Positions 13,124 through 24,325 are shown, numbered from the stretch's first letter. The stretch: 64,000 bases of DNA from Cunninghamella blakesleeana (GCA_017871115.1 JAFCIZ010000005.1:3341501-3405500), one strand, 5' to 3'. Translations and numbers: made by a program. Notes: generated by a model from the sequence alone, not told the origin.

Positions 13124-13426
13124 TTATTTAGTATTAAGATCATCATAATAATCATCACTATTGGGTACTTCTTTTTCTCTTGATCTTGAAGAAGAACGTT
13201 CTTCATCACCATCTTCAGGATCATCATATTCATCTTTAGATTCTCCAGGAGCTCGTTTCATGTTCATAGGTTCTAAAATACGAGGTTGTTTACCACCATC
13301 CATAAAAGGACTGACACGATTATCCTTATAGCTACTTAATTGGACATCTTTTGAACCTAAAGGTGCTGCTTGTATTTGTATCATATAAGTAAATAAAGCG
13401 ATTGAAAAAAGACCTGTAAATTTCAT
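13124..13426 (-). CDS. Small secreted acidic protein, 100 aa
   Basis: The gene has a single exon on the - strand. The signal peptide begins MKFTGLFSIALFTYM and is cleaved after about QIQA. The mature chain of about 80 residues has no Cys. It contains one KR site (MNMKRAPG) that splits it into two roughly equal parts, followed by an acidic Ser/Arg-rich stretch (ERSSSRSREK) and a C-terminal DDYYDDLN. It is the first member of the long - strand run of secreted genes. No family is recognised. Confidence 0.68.
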   Translation of the reverse strand: MKFTGLFSIALFTYMIQIQAAPLGSKDVQLSSYKDNRVSPFMDGGKQPRILEPMNMKRAPGESKDEYDDPEDGDEERSSSRSREKEVPNSDDYYDDLNTK

Positions 13427-14437
13427 GTTAATAGTATATTTATATATTAATTAAGAATAATAAAAATAATAATAATAAAAAGAAAATAAAAAATAAAAAA
13501 ATAAAAATTAAACATTGTTTTATATATACTTTTTTTATTTTTATATATATATATATATATATTCTAAGGGAAAAAAGCAAAAGAAAAAAAGAGGGGTTTT
13601 TAGGAGTGGAGCATATAAAAAATAAAATGACAAGAATTACTGCTAAATGATTAGAGGAGTAAGAGGTAAAGGTCTCCTTATGTAGGAATAAAAACAAAAT
13701 ATCTTTTAAAGGTACTATTATTTAAAGAAGTAAGGGATTAAAAAAGAAAAAGAAAGCTACTTTTTGTTATATGACTTATCATCATCATTGACATTAAATA
13801 TTTTCTATTTTTCTTTTTTTTTAAAGCGTTTTTTAAATATATATTAATTTAGTTATTAAAAACCAAGAATGGTTCATAAAAAGATAGGCCAAAACTAAAA
13901 GATGATGACAAAGATAATAGTAGTAATTACTCTAATAAAAATTAATAACAATAAAATGTATTTCTTAGTATTCAATCATAATAAAAGAAGTAAAATATTT
14001 AATAAATATTCGTTTACAAATTTGTTTTATTTCAAAATAAAATGATCTTTTTTTCCTTATAATATATAATGGTAACATTTCTGGTAAAATTGGTTGCATC
14101 TCCTCCTCCTTATTATTATTTAAACATAATGTGTCAGTTTACAGTCTAATAGTAATAAAAAAACTTTTTATTTTTTATTTTTTTAAAAAAAAGCTAAATA
14201 ATCGTTTATATGTATGTATATTTTAAAAAAATGGAGAGAATGTAGCTAATGTATAAATGCATAAGTATTGATTCTAGCGTCCTTATCGTTATTTATTTAA
14301 CTATTTAGAAAATGAGTTTATTTAAAATAAGTAAATTTAAACCAAGTTGATTAAAAAATATATCATTATTGTATTTATTTATTTATTAAATTAATGAAGA
14401 ATATATTATTATTGGTGTTTAATTATTTTGATTATTT
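13427..14437. other. AT-rich spacer, no gene seen
   Basis: It holds A/T tracts, a TA repeat near 13545-13560 and the upstream region of the 13124-13426 gene. A hydrophobic antisense open frame (13440-13697) is low-complexity Phe/Leu/Ile/Lys from T-rich DNA and is not accepted as a gene. Confidence 0.55.
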
Positions 14438-14716
14438 TTATAATAAAGTGAGAAAAAAAAGGACTAAATGAACTTGGGAACCAACAACATTATTAGCGGC
14501 ATTTAAAAGGCAATCACAAGCTTCAGTATTGAGGTCTTCAATATTCCCAAGACATGTATTAAGATTAGTAGGATTATTAAGATAGCTTTCAACAGCAGTA
14601 GCAACAGGGCCTATAGTACCAGTAACACAGTCAAGGGCATTACTAAGATTAATAATTTGCATTCGAATAAAAGAAAATGATGATAATAATATTAATGTAA
14701 GAATACTAGCTTTCAT
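14438..14716 (-). CDS. Small secreted Cys-containing protein, 92 aa
   Basis: The gene has a single exon as read. MKASILTLILLSSFSFIRM is a signal peptide much like that of the 17414 gene. The mature part has four Cys (LDCVTG, NTCLGN and the CDC of EACDCL) in an Asn/Leu-rich helix-like context. The last 10 residues (HLVLFFLTLL) are hydrophobic, which is odd for a soluble secreted protein. They may mean a GPI-type signal, a missed 3' intron, or a degraded end. The function is unknown. Confidence 0.55.
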   Translation of the reverse strand: MKASILTLILLSSFSFIRMQIINLSNALDCVTGTIGPVATAVESYLNNPTNLNTCLGNIEDLNTEACDCLLNAANNVVGSQVHLVLFFLTLL

Positions 14717-14788
14717 AATGATTATAGTATATATAAATATATAGTGAATATCTATAATAAAAAAGAGTATTTATAATAAAACAAAATA

Positions 14789-14821
<33 letters not shown>

Positions 14822-15933
14822 CTATTTTCAAGGAAAGTTGCTAGATAATATAATAGTTTATATTTGAATTGTTGCCAAAAAAAATATAATTTTATTGTAT
14901 TTGCTTGTTCTGCATTTGAACCTTCAATATTACCTTTATCATTTAGACCAATTTATAGAGATAGTTAAGAAATATACTTTTTTTTTTTTACTTTGAGATC
15001 AAATAAATCGATTAATAAATAAAAACGAAAAAAGGGTCTCAGTCTGAGCATAGAGTAATTTTTTTAAAAAAAGATCTTGTTCCCAACCTTTGTAGATTAA
15101 ATAAATTTAATTTTAATTTTCTTTTAGAGTTGTCAAAATATAATGTAATTCTATTTTTTATTAAAATAGTATATATAACATGGCATTTTAAAATTATTTT
15201 CTATTGTTTTTAAAATAGCATTGAGCATAAAATATCTTATGAATTAAATGAGATAAGAGTGTATATCGCTAGTATAATTAACTACATTAGTTTTATAATC
15301 GACTTGGTTCTACTCTATTTTTTTTTTTTTTTCTTTAATAAATTGTTTTCGAACTACAGTGCATTAAACTTTTGCGAATACCAAATTGGCACCTTTAACG
15401 AGACTATCCTACCAATTTTAATTTTACAAGTTTTGAAAATGATATGTATAATGTAAATCATTTTATTAAAGAAATTAAGAATAGTTTAAACCTAATATTA
15501 TTTTTCAATAAGAGCGTCTTTAGGCTAGTCTTTTAACTATGTCTTGATTTTTCATATGATATTAAAATTAACTATTTGTTTAATATTGAAAAAAAAAAAT
15601 ATATCGGCTACTTAAATTCCTTTCTACCGCCCTGTTTTTTTTTTTGGTGTCGGCTTATATTAGCCGATTTGTTTTCAAAATAATTAAAGTCTTCCACAAA
15701 TTTACTTGAATATATACAGATGATCTCATAAAAAATATAACATGTAATGAGTAAAATCAAATAAAATAAAAATGAAGTAAAATTTTGAAACAAACTATGA
15801 AAAATAGTGTAGTGATTAACAATAGCTTTACAAAAAAAAAGTATATAGCCTTAAAAAAACATTGATGATTATGTCAGCATGAACTACTTCATTCAATAAT
15901 ATTGTTTCATTATGATATTAATAATATCTGGCT
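14717..15933. other. AT-rich spacer, no accepted gene
   Basis: A TA repeat lies near 14798-14821, and a short inverted repeat (TCGGCT, then TAGCCGA) near 15648-15664. A 65-codon + strand open frame (15259-15456) begins with a non-ATG codon and lacks recognisable features, so it is not called. Confidence 0.5.
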
Positions 15934-16800
15934 ATGAAGGATAAGTATAAAAAAATGAGTATATTATATGAATTTTTTGATTTCTTTTTTAATTTTACTT
16001 TATTTTTATTTTTTAAATTCTCTGATAAAATGATAACTTATGGTATTTCGACATTGGGTAAACCTATCGTCTTACAAGAAGGGAATGAAGGCGAATCACT
16101 TTTTCGTATAGCATTTATTTTATTTACATTTTTGCTGGAATTGTCAAATATTGGTTTTGCTATCCATTCTTTTATAAAATCCAAAAGCCTCATCCAATTT
16201 CGTTTTCCCTTTTTTCAAAAAGGAAAATACAATTCCTTACTTATTTTATTCACGTATCTTTTACATACAACGATACATACGTTTCATTATATGGATAATA
16301 TTCACCGTCCTGTAGCTTATTTTGAACCCAAATATTTATACCAAAAATACATTTTATCTACCATGGAAATCACCTTCTTTTTTAATTTCCCTTTGACTCT
16401 CTGTGGAATCTTTTTTATGAAAACACTATTTAAGAAAGGGTATGTAGATTATACTTATTTAGTCATGTATATCTGTTCCTCCCTCATGACATTGATGCAT
16501 TATCGTATCGAAAGTCCTTCCTTTTATTCTCCAAGCGTGAATTTTAGTATCACTGGTGAAGGTGTTTCTATTTTGTTATTGATCTGTGTTACCTTTATAA
16601 TAAGGCAAAAGCCTGAAAAAAAATATCACAAGTTGTTTATTGTCTTTTTCTTCTCTTTGATCATGTGCCTCTTGATTTTTTTCAACCTTGGCATTTGGTG
16701 GCTGTTGGTTTATCTATTCCTCTTTACAATGGTCATATTTAAATTAACAGAAGGTATTATGTATGAAAATTACGAAAAATTACCAACTTTTGAAAAATAA
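15934..16800 (+). CDS. Orphan multi-pass membrane protein, 288 aa
   Basis: The gene has a single exon. About seven hydrophobic segments are visible, near residues 12-32, 58-80, 98-115, 140-165, 170-190, 212-228 and 235-268. Between the third and fourth lies a distinctive polar motif, LLHTTIHTFHYMDN followed by HRPVAYFEP, with several His that could bind metal or haem. I do not recognise the family. It is the only + strand gene inside a 34-kb block of - strand secreted-protein genes. An alternative start is the internal Met at 15955. Codon use and length support a real gene. Confidence 0.72.
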   Translation: MKDKYKKMSILYEFFDFFFNFTLFLFFKFSDKMITYGISTLGKPIVLQEGNEGESLFRIAFILFTFLLELSNIGFAIHSFIKSKSLIQFRFPFFQKGKYNSLLILFTYLLHTTIHTFHYMDNIHRPVAYFEPKYLYQKYILSTMEITFFFNFPLTLCGIFFMKTLFKKGYVDYTYLVMYICSSLMTLMHYRIESPSFYSPSVNFSITGEGVSILLLICVTFIIRQKPEKKYHKLFIVFFFSLIMCLLIFFNLGIWWLLVYLFLFTMVIFKLTEGIMYENYEKLPTFEK

Positions 16801-17413
16801 ATGATTCTTAGATAGATTAGCTATATAAACATACATTAAATTATGATAAATGTGTTGCTATTATAAAGTCTATAATAAATGTTTTTTATATATCTAGAAT
16901 AAATAGGAAAGTATATGTTTGGTTAAAAAAATGTATAAATATATTTGTATATAAGGTAGTATTAGCTTTAATTATAAATGAGTTATACCATTTTCTTTTT
17001 TATAAAAAAATAAAATAAAAAGTATAATGATGTTGACTATCATAAATTGAAAATAGATGTTTCGGATAAATGCAAACCAAGCAGACATAATAAGCAATTA
17101 AAAAAATATCTATTTCAATTTTATTTTAATAATATATATATATATATATATATATATTGTAAATAATAAAAACAATAATAGTATGTAATAATAAAATTTT
17201 AACTAAAACAAATTATAATATTTATATATGTATAAAATAATTAATATATTCTGACAAAAAAGTATTGGGATAAACTATAGCATTAACATTTTGTGTAATA
17301 AATAAGTAAAAATAATAAATTTTGATATATGATTAAAATAGAATTGAAACTGAATTATACTTAAACATCGTTTATATAAATTTAAACAGTAGAATATTCA
17401 TAGCAGATTCGGA
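16801..17413. other. Convergent spacer, no gene seen
   Basis: This lies between the 3' ends of the membrane-protein gene (+) and the repeat-peptide gene (-). It contains a TA repeat near 17133-17158. Confidence 0.6.
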
Positions 17414-18085
17414 TTAAAGTTTGCCAAAATCTAAAAGATTACCTTCACCATCAGTTAAACCTTCAAGGATAGGAAGACCTGAATCAGAGAAACCAAGTAA
17501 ATCACCAATATCACGTTTGTCAAGATCTAAAAGATTACCTTCATCATCAGTTAAACCTTCAAGAATAGGAAGACCTGAATCAGAGAAACCAAGTAAGTCA
17601 CCAATATCACGTTTGTCAAAATCTAAAAGATTACCTTCACCATCAGTTAAACCTTCAAGAATAGGAAGACCTGAATCAGAGAAACCAAGTAAGTCGCCAA
17701 TATCACGTTTGTCAAAATCTAAAAGATTACCTTCACCATCAGTTAAACCTTCAAGGATAGGAAGACCTGAATCAGAGAAACCAAGTAAATCACCAATATC
17801 ACGTTTGTCAAGATCTAAAAGATTACCTTCATCATCAGTTAAACCTTCAAGAATAGGAAGACCTGAATCAGAGAAACCAAGTAAGTCACCAATATCACGT
17901 TTGTCAAAATCTAAAAGATTACCTTCACCATCAGTTAAACCTTCAAGAATAGGAAGACCTGAATCAGAGAAACCAAGTAAATCACCAATATCACGTCTCA
18001 TTTCTTTTTTCCCATTTCTAATGGGAGCAGCTTGAATATAAGAAACACAAGATAATAATACCAATGTAATAAGTGAAGCCTTCAT
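17414..18085 (-). CDS. Kexin-type secreted repeat-peptide precursor, 223 aa
   Basis: The gene has a single exon. The signal peptide starts MKASLITLVLLSCVSYIQ and is followed by a short basic spacer (GKKEMRR). Six back-to-back units of exactly 32 residues then run to the stop codon. Each unit starts DIGDLLGFSDSGLPILEG and the first five end in LDKR or FDKR; the last ends FGKL. Cleavage after each KR by a kexin-type protease in the Golgi would release near-identical acidic peptides of about 30 residues. This is the architecture of fungal Kex2-processed repeat proteins, a class that includes pheromone precursors and Ustilago repellents. Units differ only at two positions (GEG/DEG and FD/LD). No Cys is present in the units. 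The function is unknown, with signalling or surface-active peptides possible. Confidence 0.85.
   Translation of the reverse strand: MKASLITLVLLSCVSYIQAAPIRNGKKEMRRDIGDLLGFSDSGLPILEGLTDGEGNLLDFDKRDIGDLLGFSDSGLPILEGLTDDEGNLLDLDKRDIGDLLGFSDSGLPILEGLTDGEGNLLDFDKRDIGDLLGFSDSGLPILEGLTDGEGNLLDFDKRDIGDLLGFSDSGLPILEGLTDDEGNLLDLDKRDIGDLLGFSDSGLPILEGLTDGEGNLLDFGKL
17417..17992 (-). repeat. Six tandem 96-bp coding repeats
   Basis: Exactly six 96-bp units encode the 32-residue peptide of the precursor. Synonymous differences show a repeating three-unit order, so a 288-bp block appears to have been duplicated. The opposite strand stays open through all six units only because the repeat lacks stops there. 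Confidence 0.9.
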
Positions 18086-18761
18086 GATGGTGATTTATAT
18101 TATTATAATTAAGTAGGTATTATATAAAACCGTAAGAGAAAATAGTAATAATTATATAATGAAAAATTAAATAAATAAAGAGATGAAAAAAAGTGTCTGA
18201 ATTTGTTTGAATTTATATGTTTCTCTCAAAAATAAAAAAGAAGGTTTTGTGTATTCCCCCTTTTTTTTGGTCTTTTTTGGTCCTTTTTTTTAAAAAAAAA
18301 TTGAGAGGAGAAAAGGGAAATGAATTAGCATTAAAAAGACGATATATATATGTTTTTTTATACAAATAGAAGTATACAAATGCTTGAATATACGATTTCA
18401 ATTTATTATTATTATTATTATTTTAAACGTATCTATTATCAATTTAAAACATTGTAATTGTTATAATTTTAATGAAAAAAAGTGATCATAATGAATTATC
18501 ATTGAATAACATATTGGAACTCAGATGTTCTCGGTTTAGTGGAAGAGTGCATAAAAAAAGTAAGGGGAAAGAGGTATCTAACATTAAATCATTGTGTTTG
18601 TTTTGTTTTCAAAATAAAAAATCAATGTTTTTTTTATTATCACTCTTTTCCTATTTGTTTTTGATAACCTAACAATAAAAGTGATGCATTATCTAAACTC
18701 ATTACTGTTGGTGATGATGTTTTTTTAAAAAATAAGGATTACATATACATAAAGCATATTC

Positions 18762-18794
<33 letters not shown>

Positions 18795-19696
18795 GCAAGA
18801 AGTTTAAATAATAAATAATATATTATTTTTCTTTACTTAAACAATGTTTTATAAAATAACTTGAGTAAATAAAGATTTCTTTAAATGAAGCCATTTCATT
18901 ATATTATGATTCGATTTTTTTTTCCTGCTCCTTAAATGGCATTGAATAATAAAAAGGGAATATAGCATAATTATATAGGAGAAACAAAAGATACGAACTA
19001 TCCGCGTTATAGTTATATGAAATAAAAAAAAAAAAAGAAAAAACTTTGGTGCCTTTAGTATTTAAGGTCTAGAAGATAGTATGTATGCTCTCCTAGAAGT
19101 GATACGAGAAGGACCTTCAAATTACTATTATATATATTTATATGTAAACTAAATAAACAAATGATACCAAGGAGGGTATTCCGTAAATATGAAGGTAACA
19201 TAAGGTTATCATGATAATAATAAGTCTTATTCAGCCTATTAAAATGTACAGAGCATAAACAAAATGATGATCTTTTTTATTTTCTATATACAATACTAAG
19301 ATACCAAAAATAGACAGATTTTCTTTGCTTTTTTTAACTTCCGTTTAAGAAAAAAAAAAAGACAAAGGGGGAGAGGGGAGAAAGGGGAACTTTTATTCCA
19401 TCTCAATTTTTATTATATTTTATATTATGAATGACAAAAAATAATATATGATAATAATAATAATAAATATACTTTATTCTATGTTTAATATCTATTAGAG
19501 ATATTATGTTTTTGTTTTTGTTTCTAAATAAATAAATATACTTTTTATTTAAGTTTATATTAAAGTGTATATATAAAATAGAAATAGATACGGAAATAAC
19601 AATAATTAAAATAAAATAATAGATAAATTGTAATATATATGTATATGTATGGTTATTATTATTTTAAAAAAAAGGAATGACAATAATATTATTTTT
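18086..19696. other. AT-rich spacer, no accepted gene
   Basis: It contains the promoter of the repeat-peptide gene, ATT trinucleotide runs near 18405 and 18763-18793, and A/T tracts. A 66-codon open frame (18472-18672 +) has no signal peptide, motif or leader context and is not called. Confidence 0.5.
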
Positions 19697-20440
19697 TTAT
19701 GCTTCATATGAAGAACTACGTTGGTTACGATGCATTCTATCACTATCACGACCTTCACCACCTTCCCTATGACGGTCACCGCCACGTTCTTTACCATCGC
19801 TATGGCGTTCAACATCTTCATCATGGCTGACTTTACTTTCATAACGACCACGGGAGTCTTCATCACGACCACCTTCATCACGACCACCTTCATCACGATC
19901 ACCACCGCTCTCTCGACCTTCTCCACCATGTTCACGGCCACCATCACCACCACGTTCTTCACCACCACCACCACGTTCTTCACCGCGATCGCTACCACTT
20001 TCTCGACCTTCTCTACCATGTTCACGGCCACCATCACCACCACGTTCTTCACCGCGATCGCTACCGCTTTCTCGACCTTCTCTACCATGTTCACGGCCGC
20101 CATCACCGCCACGTTCTTCACCTCGATCGCTACCACTTCTTTGACCTTCTCTACCATGTTCACGGCCACCATCACCACCACGTTCTTCACCACCACCACC
20201 ACCACCACGTCCACGGCTTGATGTCTTTGTATTAGCTTTACCTAAAAGACCTAAGATACGATGACGCTTCTCCAATTCTGAAGAAGAAGAAATAGTGTGG
20301 TCGGTTAAAATATTATTAATGTTTTGATTTCTTTTCATAATTGTAATTGGGCTTGCTTCTACTTGATGTTGTTCATTTTGTAATAATGCTACTAGTAAAA
20401 GTGTTACACAGAACGTAATAGTTGTTATGCGTTTATACAT
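19697..20440 (-). CDS. Secreted Gly/Arg/Glu-repeat protein, 247 aa
   Basis: The gene has a single exon. The start MYKRITTITFCVTLLLVALL is a signal peptide ending near VEAS. Two KR sites follow (IMKRNQ and LEKRHR near residues 36 and 58), then a hydrophilic, strongly charged region. That region carries three full copies of a 23-residue unit (core EERGGDGGREHGREG) and a fourth diverged copy, from about residue 85. The tail is rich in RDEGG, HSDG and DRHREGG. The protein lacks Cys and hydrophobic core, so it is likely disordered and extracellular. GC-rich coding repeats make all frames appear open here; the signal peptide fixes this frame. The function is unknown. Confidence 0.7.
   Translation of the reverse strand: MYKRITTITFCVTLLLVALLQNEQHQVEASPITIMKRNQNINNILTDHTISSSSELEKRHRILGLLGKANTKTSSRGRGGGGGGEERGGDGGREHGREGQRSGSDRGEERGGDGGREHGREGRESGSDRGEERGGDGGREHGREGRESGSDRGEERGGGGEERGGDGGREHGGEGRESGGDRDEGGRDEGGRDEDSRGRYESKVSHDEDVERHSDGKERGGDRHREGGEGRDSDRMHRNQRSSSYEA
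19892..20188 (-). repeat. 69-bp coding tandem repeats
   Basis: Three near-perfect 69-bp units and a fourth degenerate unit, separated by a short EERGGGG insertion, encode the Gly/Arg/Glu repeats. Confidence 0.85.
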
Positions 20441-21139
20441 GATTATTTCTTTTATTTATTTATTATAATTATTATTTAAATATAAAAAATGAAGAAGAAG
20501 AAAAAAAAAGAAAAGATAAAGAAGAAATAGTATTAAATATATGAAGTTGAAAAAAAAAAAAACAAAAGAAAAGAAAAAGGAAAATAGAAAGAATGTCTTA
20601 TTTTTTACATGATAAAAATATACCTTTATAACGGAGATGATAAGAAAAAAAAAAAAAAAACTATTACTATTTTAAAGTATGTATTTAAAAAAATGATATA
20701 ATGAAATATAATATATTATAAAGGAATATGATATATTATAAAAGAATATAATATATATAAAAAAGGGATTAATAGGAGAAAAAAAAAATAAAGTGTTAAA
20801 GATCTACAGCTCCTATTTTTTTATCGAAGCTGTGGATTAAAAATAATATACCACCATTAGAAAAAAAAAAAAATAGGAGCGAAATATTAAGCTCTCTCTC
20901 CACTCTTTTTTTTTTTTTTAAACTTAGGAATAGAAAGAAGTTCTATGGAAGGGGATTTAAATGTTAAGAAAGATTAAGCAATGTTTATTAAATAACATAT
21001 ATCATTAGGAGATAGACTAATTTGGAATATTTGTCATAAAATGTATTAAAAAAAAGTACACCTGGGCATTTTTTTATCCAATTTTCGTTCCAAATCATAC
21101 AAAAAGAAGATAAAATGACTTCATCGATAAAACTTCACA

Positions 21140-21185
<46 letters not shown>

Positions 21186-24100
21186 GTAAGGATTTGATTT
21201 TTTTATAGAAAGAATAAAAAAAGATTATTGATTTTTTTTTAAAAACTAAATTAAATGTATATTAAAAAGAATTGTAGTTTTATTATTAGCATTCGTTATG
21301 CTTTAAAACAATTGTCACAGATATCACATTTGAATCATTTTCTCTATTTGAATAATATCGAAGGCATATCAAAGTGATATGTAAGAATCAATTATTTATT
21401 TTGAGTTAATACCATATATATATCGATACCTATTGTTTAATACTTTTATTATTATGACGATCAAAGATATTCTTTGCATCGGTATGATATCCGCATATTT
21501 TACATATTATTTTTTCTTTTTTTCTTTTTTAGGTTTATATTATGTATATATAATGGTCGAAATAATAATACATAATAGTAATAGTTAGTAAATTGAAAAC
21601 AGAAAAGTAAATTTGTTAGTTTACCCTTACGTTGTTGTGATCGGTGTGAATATGGTCTAGTGGCGCTTCTTCATTACTAAACCATTGCTTAAAGCCTTTC
21701 TACTAGCATATATAGGGATCATTTTTATTTAAATCAAGTTAAATTAAGATTTATAATCACAATCGTTATTTATAGTATATTATATGTAATAATGGACAAA
21801 AAAAATTCTTACATGTTTCCATTATTAATGGATGGCCGGTAATTGATATAATCTCAGAGTAAGATTCCGGAATAAGAAAATAAACAGTAAGCCAGATGTT
21901 AGAAAATGTATTTCAGGGTACTAAAATATAATAGGCTGAGTAAAACCACAGAAAAAACTAATAATCTATTAGAATAAGAACATAATGAATATTCTAACTT
22001 TAGTTTTTGATTGGTTCAGTTCTAAAAGTTTCGCTTTTAATACGCGTAAAAGGATCCTTACAATTATGGCATTAATTAAATATCTATAGAAAAAATAATA
22101 CTAATCACTAAATTCAAAACGTAATATGTACATTTCACATTTTACAGCTTATTATTTGATTTATCTTTTAACATTTTTAGACATTATAAATCTAGTATTT
22201 TCGTTTGTCAATAATCTGTTAGATGATAATATGGTTTAATAATTTTATTTATTAATAATAAATTTGATATGATAGATATACTTTGACTTTTCGATAAATA
22301 TGCTTATATTAAAAGTTTCGATACCATTCATTTATTAAAAAAAAAAAATAGAGTATTGTTTAAATAAAAATATTAATATCATTTTCAATAGCAATAACAA
22401 TAAAATATAATTAAAGCTCTTATTAAAAAGATTATAATATCGTATTAAATAAAAAATAACACTTTTACTAGATACTGTATACTTACAATGCTATTCTATG
22501 GTTGAGGTGATTCATATTATTCAATGCAAAGCTTTGAGTTATTTTCTGAATCAATATTGTCCATTTTTTTAAAAGTTTGGGAGATATCAAGTATTTATGA
22601 TCCAAGTAGATGGTTTTTTCTGTTTCCTTTTAGAGCCAATGAAAATATAAATTAATTTGGTGGGTTAATTTCTAGAATGTGCTATTCAAAAAATCATTTG
22701 CTGATCACTATTGCTATTAAAATTAAAATAATCATCGTTGCCACTGTTATTAGAATATATATACTGAGTATGAACCTTTTTTTTTTGTAAGATTCATTTT
22801 TTTCCAAAATAAAAATTGATTATCTCTTTCAAGGTAAGGATATCTTGGACATTTCAGATACTTAATAGAATAAATTAAATTTTTTAAATTAACTGTCGTA
22901 TGTACGTCATTTTAATATATTTATGTAAATATTAAGGAATAAAATCATTAATCTATATTTGAATATAGTATTGCAATAGACTGGGTGACAAAAAAAATGA
23001 GCGATTCCTTTTATTGGAAAATTTTTGTTTGTTTATTTTAGGCAATGCTTGTTTTGGATAAATTGCATTTATTTCGATTAAATGATGCGAGTATCGTAGA
23101 TAAAGTGATAAATTAGAGCCAAGAATATTTCCAAGGTAAAGTACTTTTTTTTTTTTAGAAAAAAAAAAAAAAAAAAGATGATAATAATTAAAAAACCACC
23201 CCTTGGATATCTTGACTATAATTTTATTGGAGACTATTTGTATTATTTTATTATACATATGACTTTTGCCAAGCTAATTTGTTAATTGTTGCTGTAGTTA
23301 TTATTATTGTTTATTTTTTTAGTGAATTTCTTTTTATCATATTAAATAGTTATATAAATAGATGTATGTTCTATGTAGATATATATAAAAAAAAAAAAAA
23401 AATAAGAGAAGAAAAGAAAAGGAAAAAAAATATTAAAACGCGTTTTTTTTTTTAAAAAAATGCTGGCTTTTAAAAGTATCTATATTTTGAAAAATACCAT
23501 TTGGTATGAGAAATGCTCGTATTTTACATATATGTGCGCCTTGAAATATTTTATTGCTTATTTCATTCTTTTATATTTACAAAAAATCATAAAATAAAAG
23601 GATTTTTTATTTTATTTTTTTGAAAGATACTTGTTTTATAAAATTTTATTTTTGTTCATATTGGGTATTATATATCCAAAACAATTTTTTTAATAGTAAA
23701 TAGTTATTATACCCTAATCCATCTTTTTTTTTATTGTCAATTTAAAGCTTTGGTAATTGTCTAATTATGTATTGTTTTTTTTTTTTTTTAATTTTTTAAA
23801 AAAAATCAAAACTGAAACTGTATCTACATATCAAATAAAATTTTCTTTTGTTCACTGACTCCATTATATTAATATTACTCGTAAAAACCTTGAGCATTTT
23901 CATAAAAAATCAGCAGTACATATTTTTTGAAAGACTATTATTGGTTTATTGTATATATTACTCTTCAAGAAGGTATATATGTAAAATATGACTGAATTGA
24001 AAAGTAATTGTATCTATGTACTTGTTATTTTTTTTACCATCATTGCTTTGACATAATAATACAATATAACAAAAGAGTTGTATTTACGTATATATAAAAT

Positions 24101-24325
24101 ATATTAAGGCGATTTCAGAAACATTTATTAAAATACATATGTAATTAGGACCAAATAAAAATACTTGTCATAAAAAGTAAAAAGATAATGGGTATTTTTC
24201 TTATTTAAAATGGCATTATTTTCTATAGATGAAGCTTATATTTTCAAACCTATTTTTTTAAAAAAATAAGATTTTTATATTCTTTTTTATTGTAAAATAA
24301 ACAAAAAATAAAATTGTTATTATTC
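20441..24325. other. 3.9-kb gene-free AT-rich region
   Basis: No gene is supported on either strand. The first part holds the promoter side of the 20440 gene, with AG-rich and TATA-like patches. A T41 run lies at 21142-21182. The section 21250-22760 has fewer homopolymers than its surroundings and could be decayed sequence, but I cannot recognise any family. T/A palindromes lie near 23443-23460. A 101-codon antisense frame (22953-23258) is low-complexity and not called. Confidence 0.5.
21142..21182. repeat. T41 homopolymer run
   Basis: Uninterrupted T run of about 41 nt in non-coding DNA; the longest homopolymer noticed in the window. Confidence 0.9.

Noticed and set aside
15259..15456. 65-codon + strand frame
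   Set aside because: It begins at a non-ATG codon, is crossed by a T run, and shows no signal peptide or family motif.
17421..18035. 204-codon open frame on + through the peptide repeats
   Set aside because: It is the antisense of the KR-repeat precursor. It stays open only because the 96-bp unit lacks stops in that frame; it has no signal peptide or start context.
19606..20221. Val/Lys- and Thr/Phe-rich open frames over the Gly/Arg repeats
   Set aside because: These are alternative frames of a GC-rich tandem repeat, without signal peptide or conserved motif.
21645..21720. tRNA-like A-box (TGGTCTAGTGG)
   Set aside because: No B-box (GGTTCRANTCC type) follows at the right distance and no cloverleaf arms can be paired.
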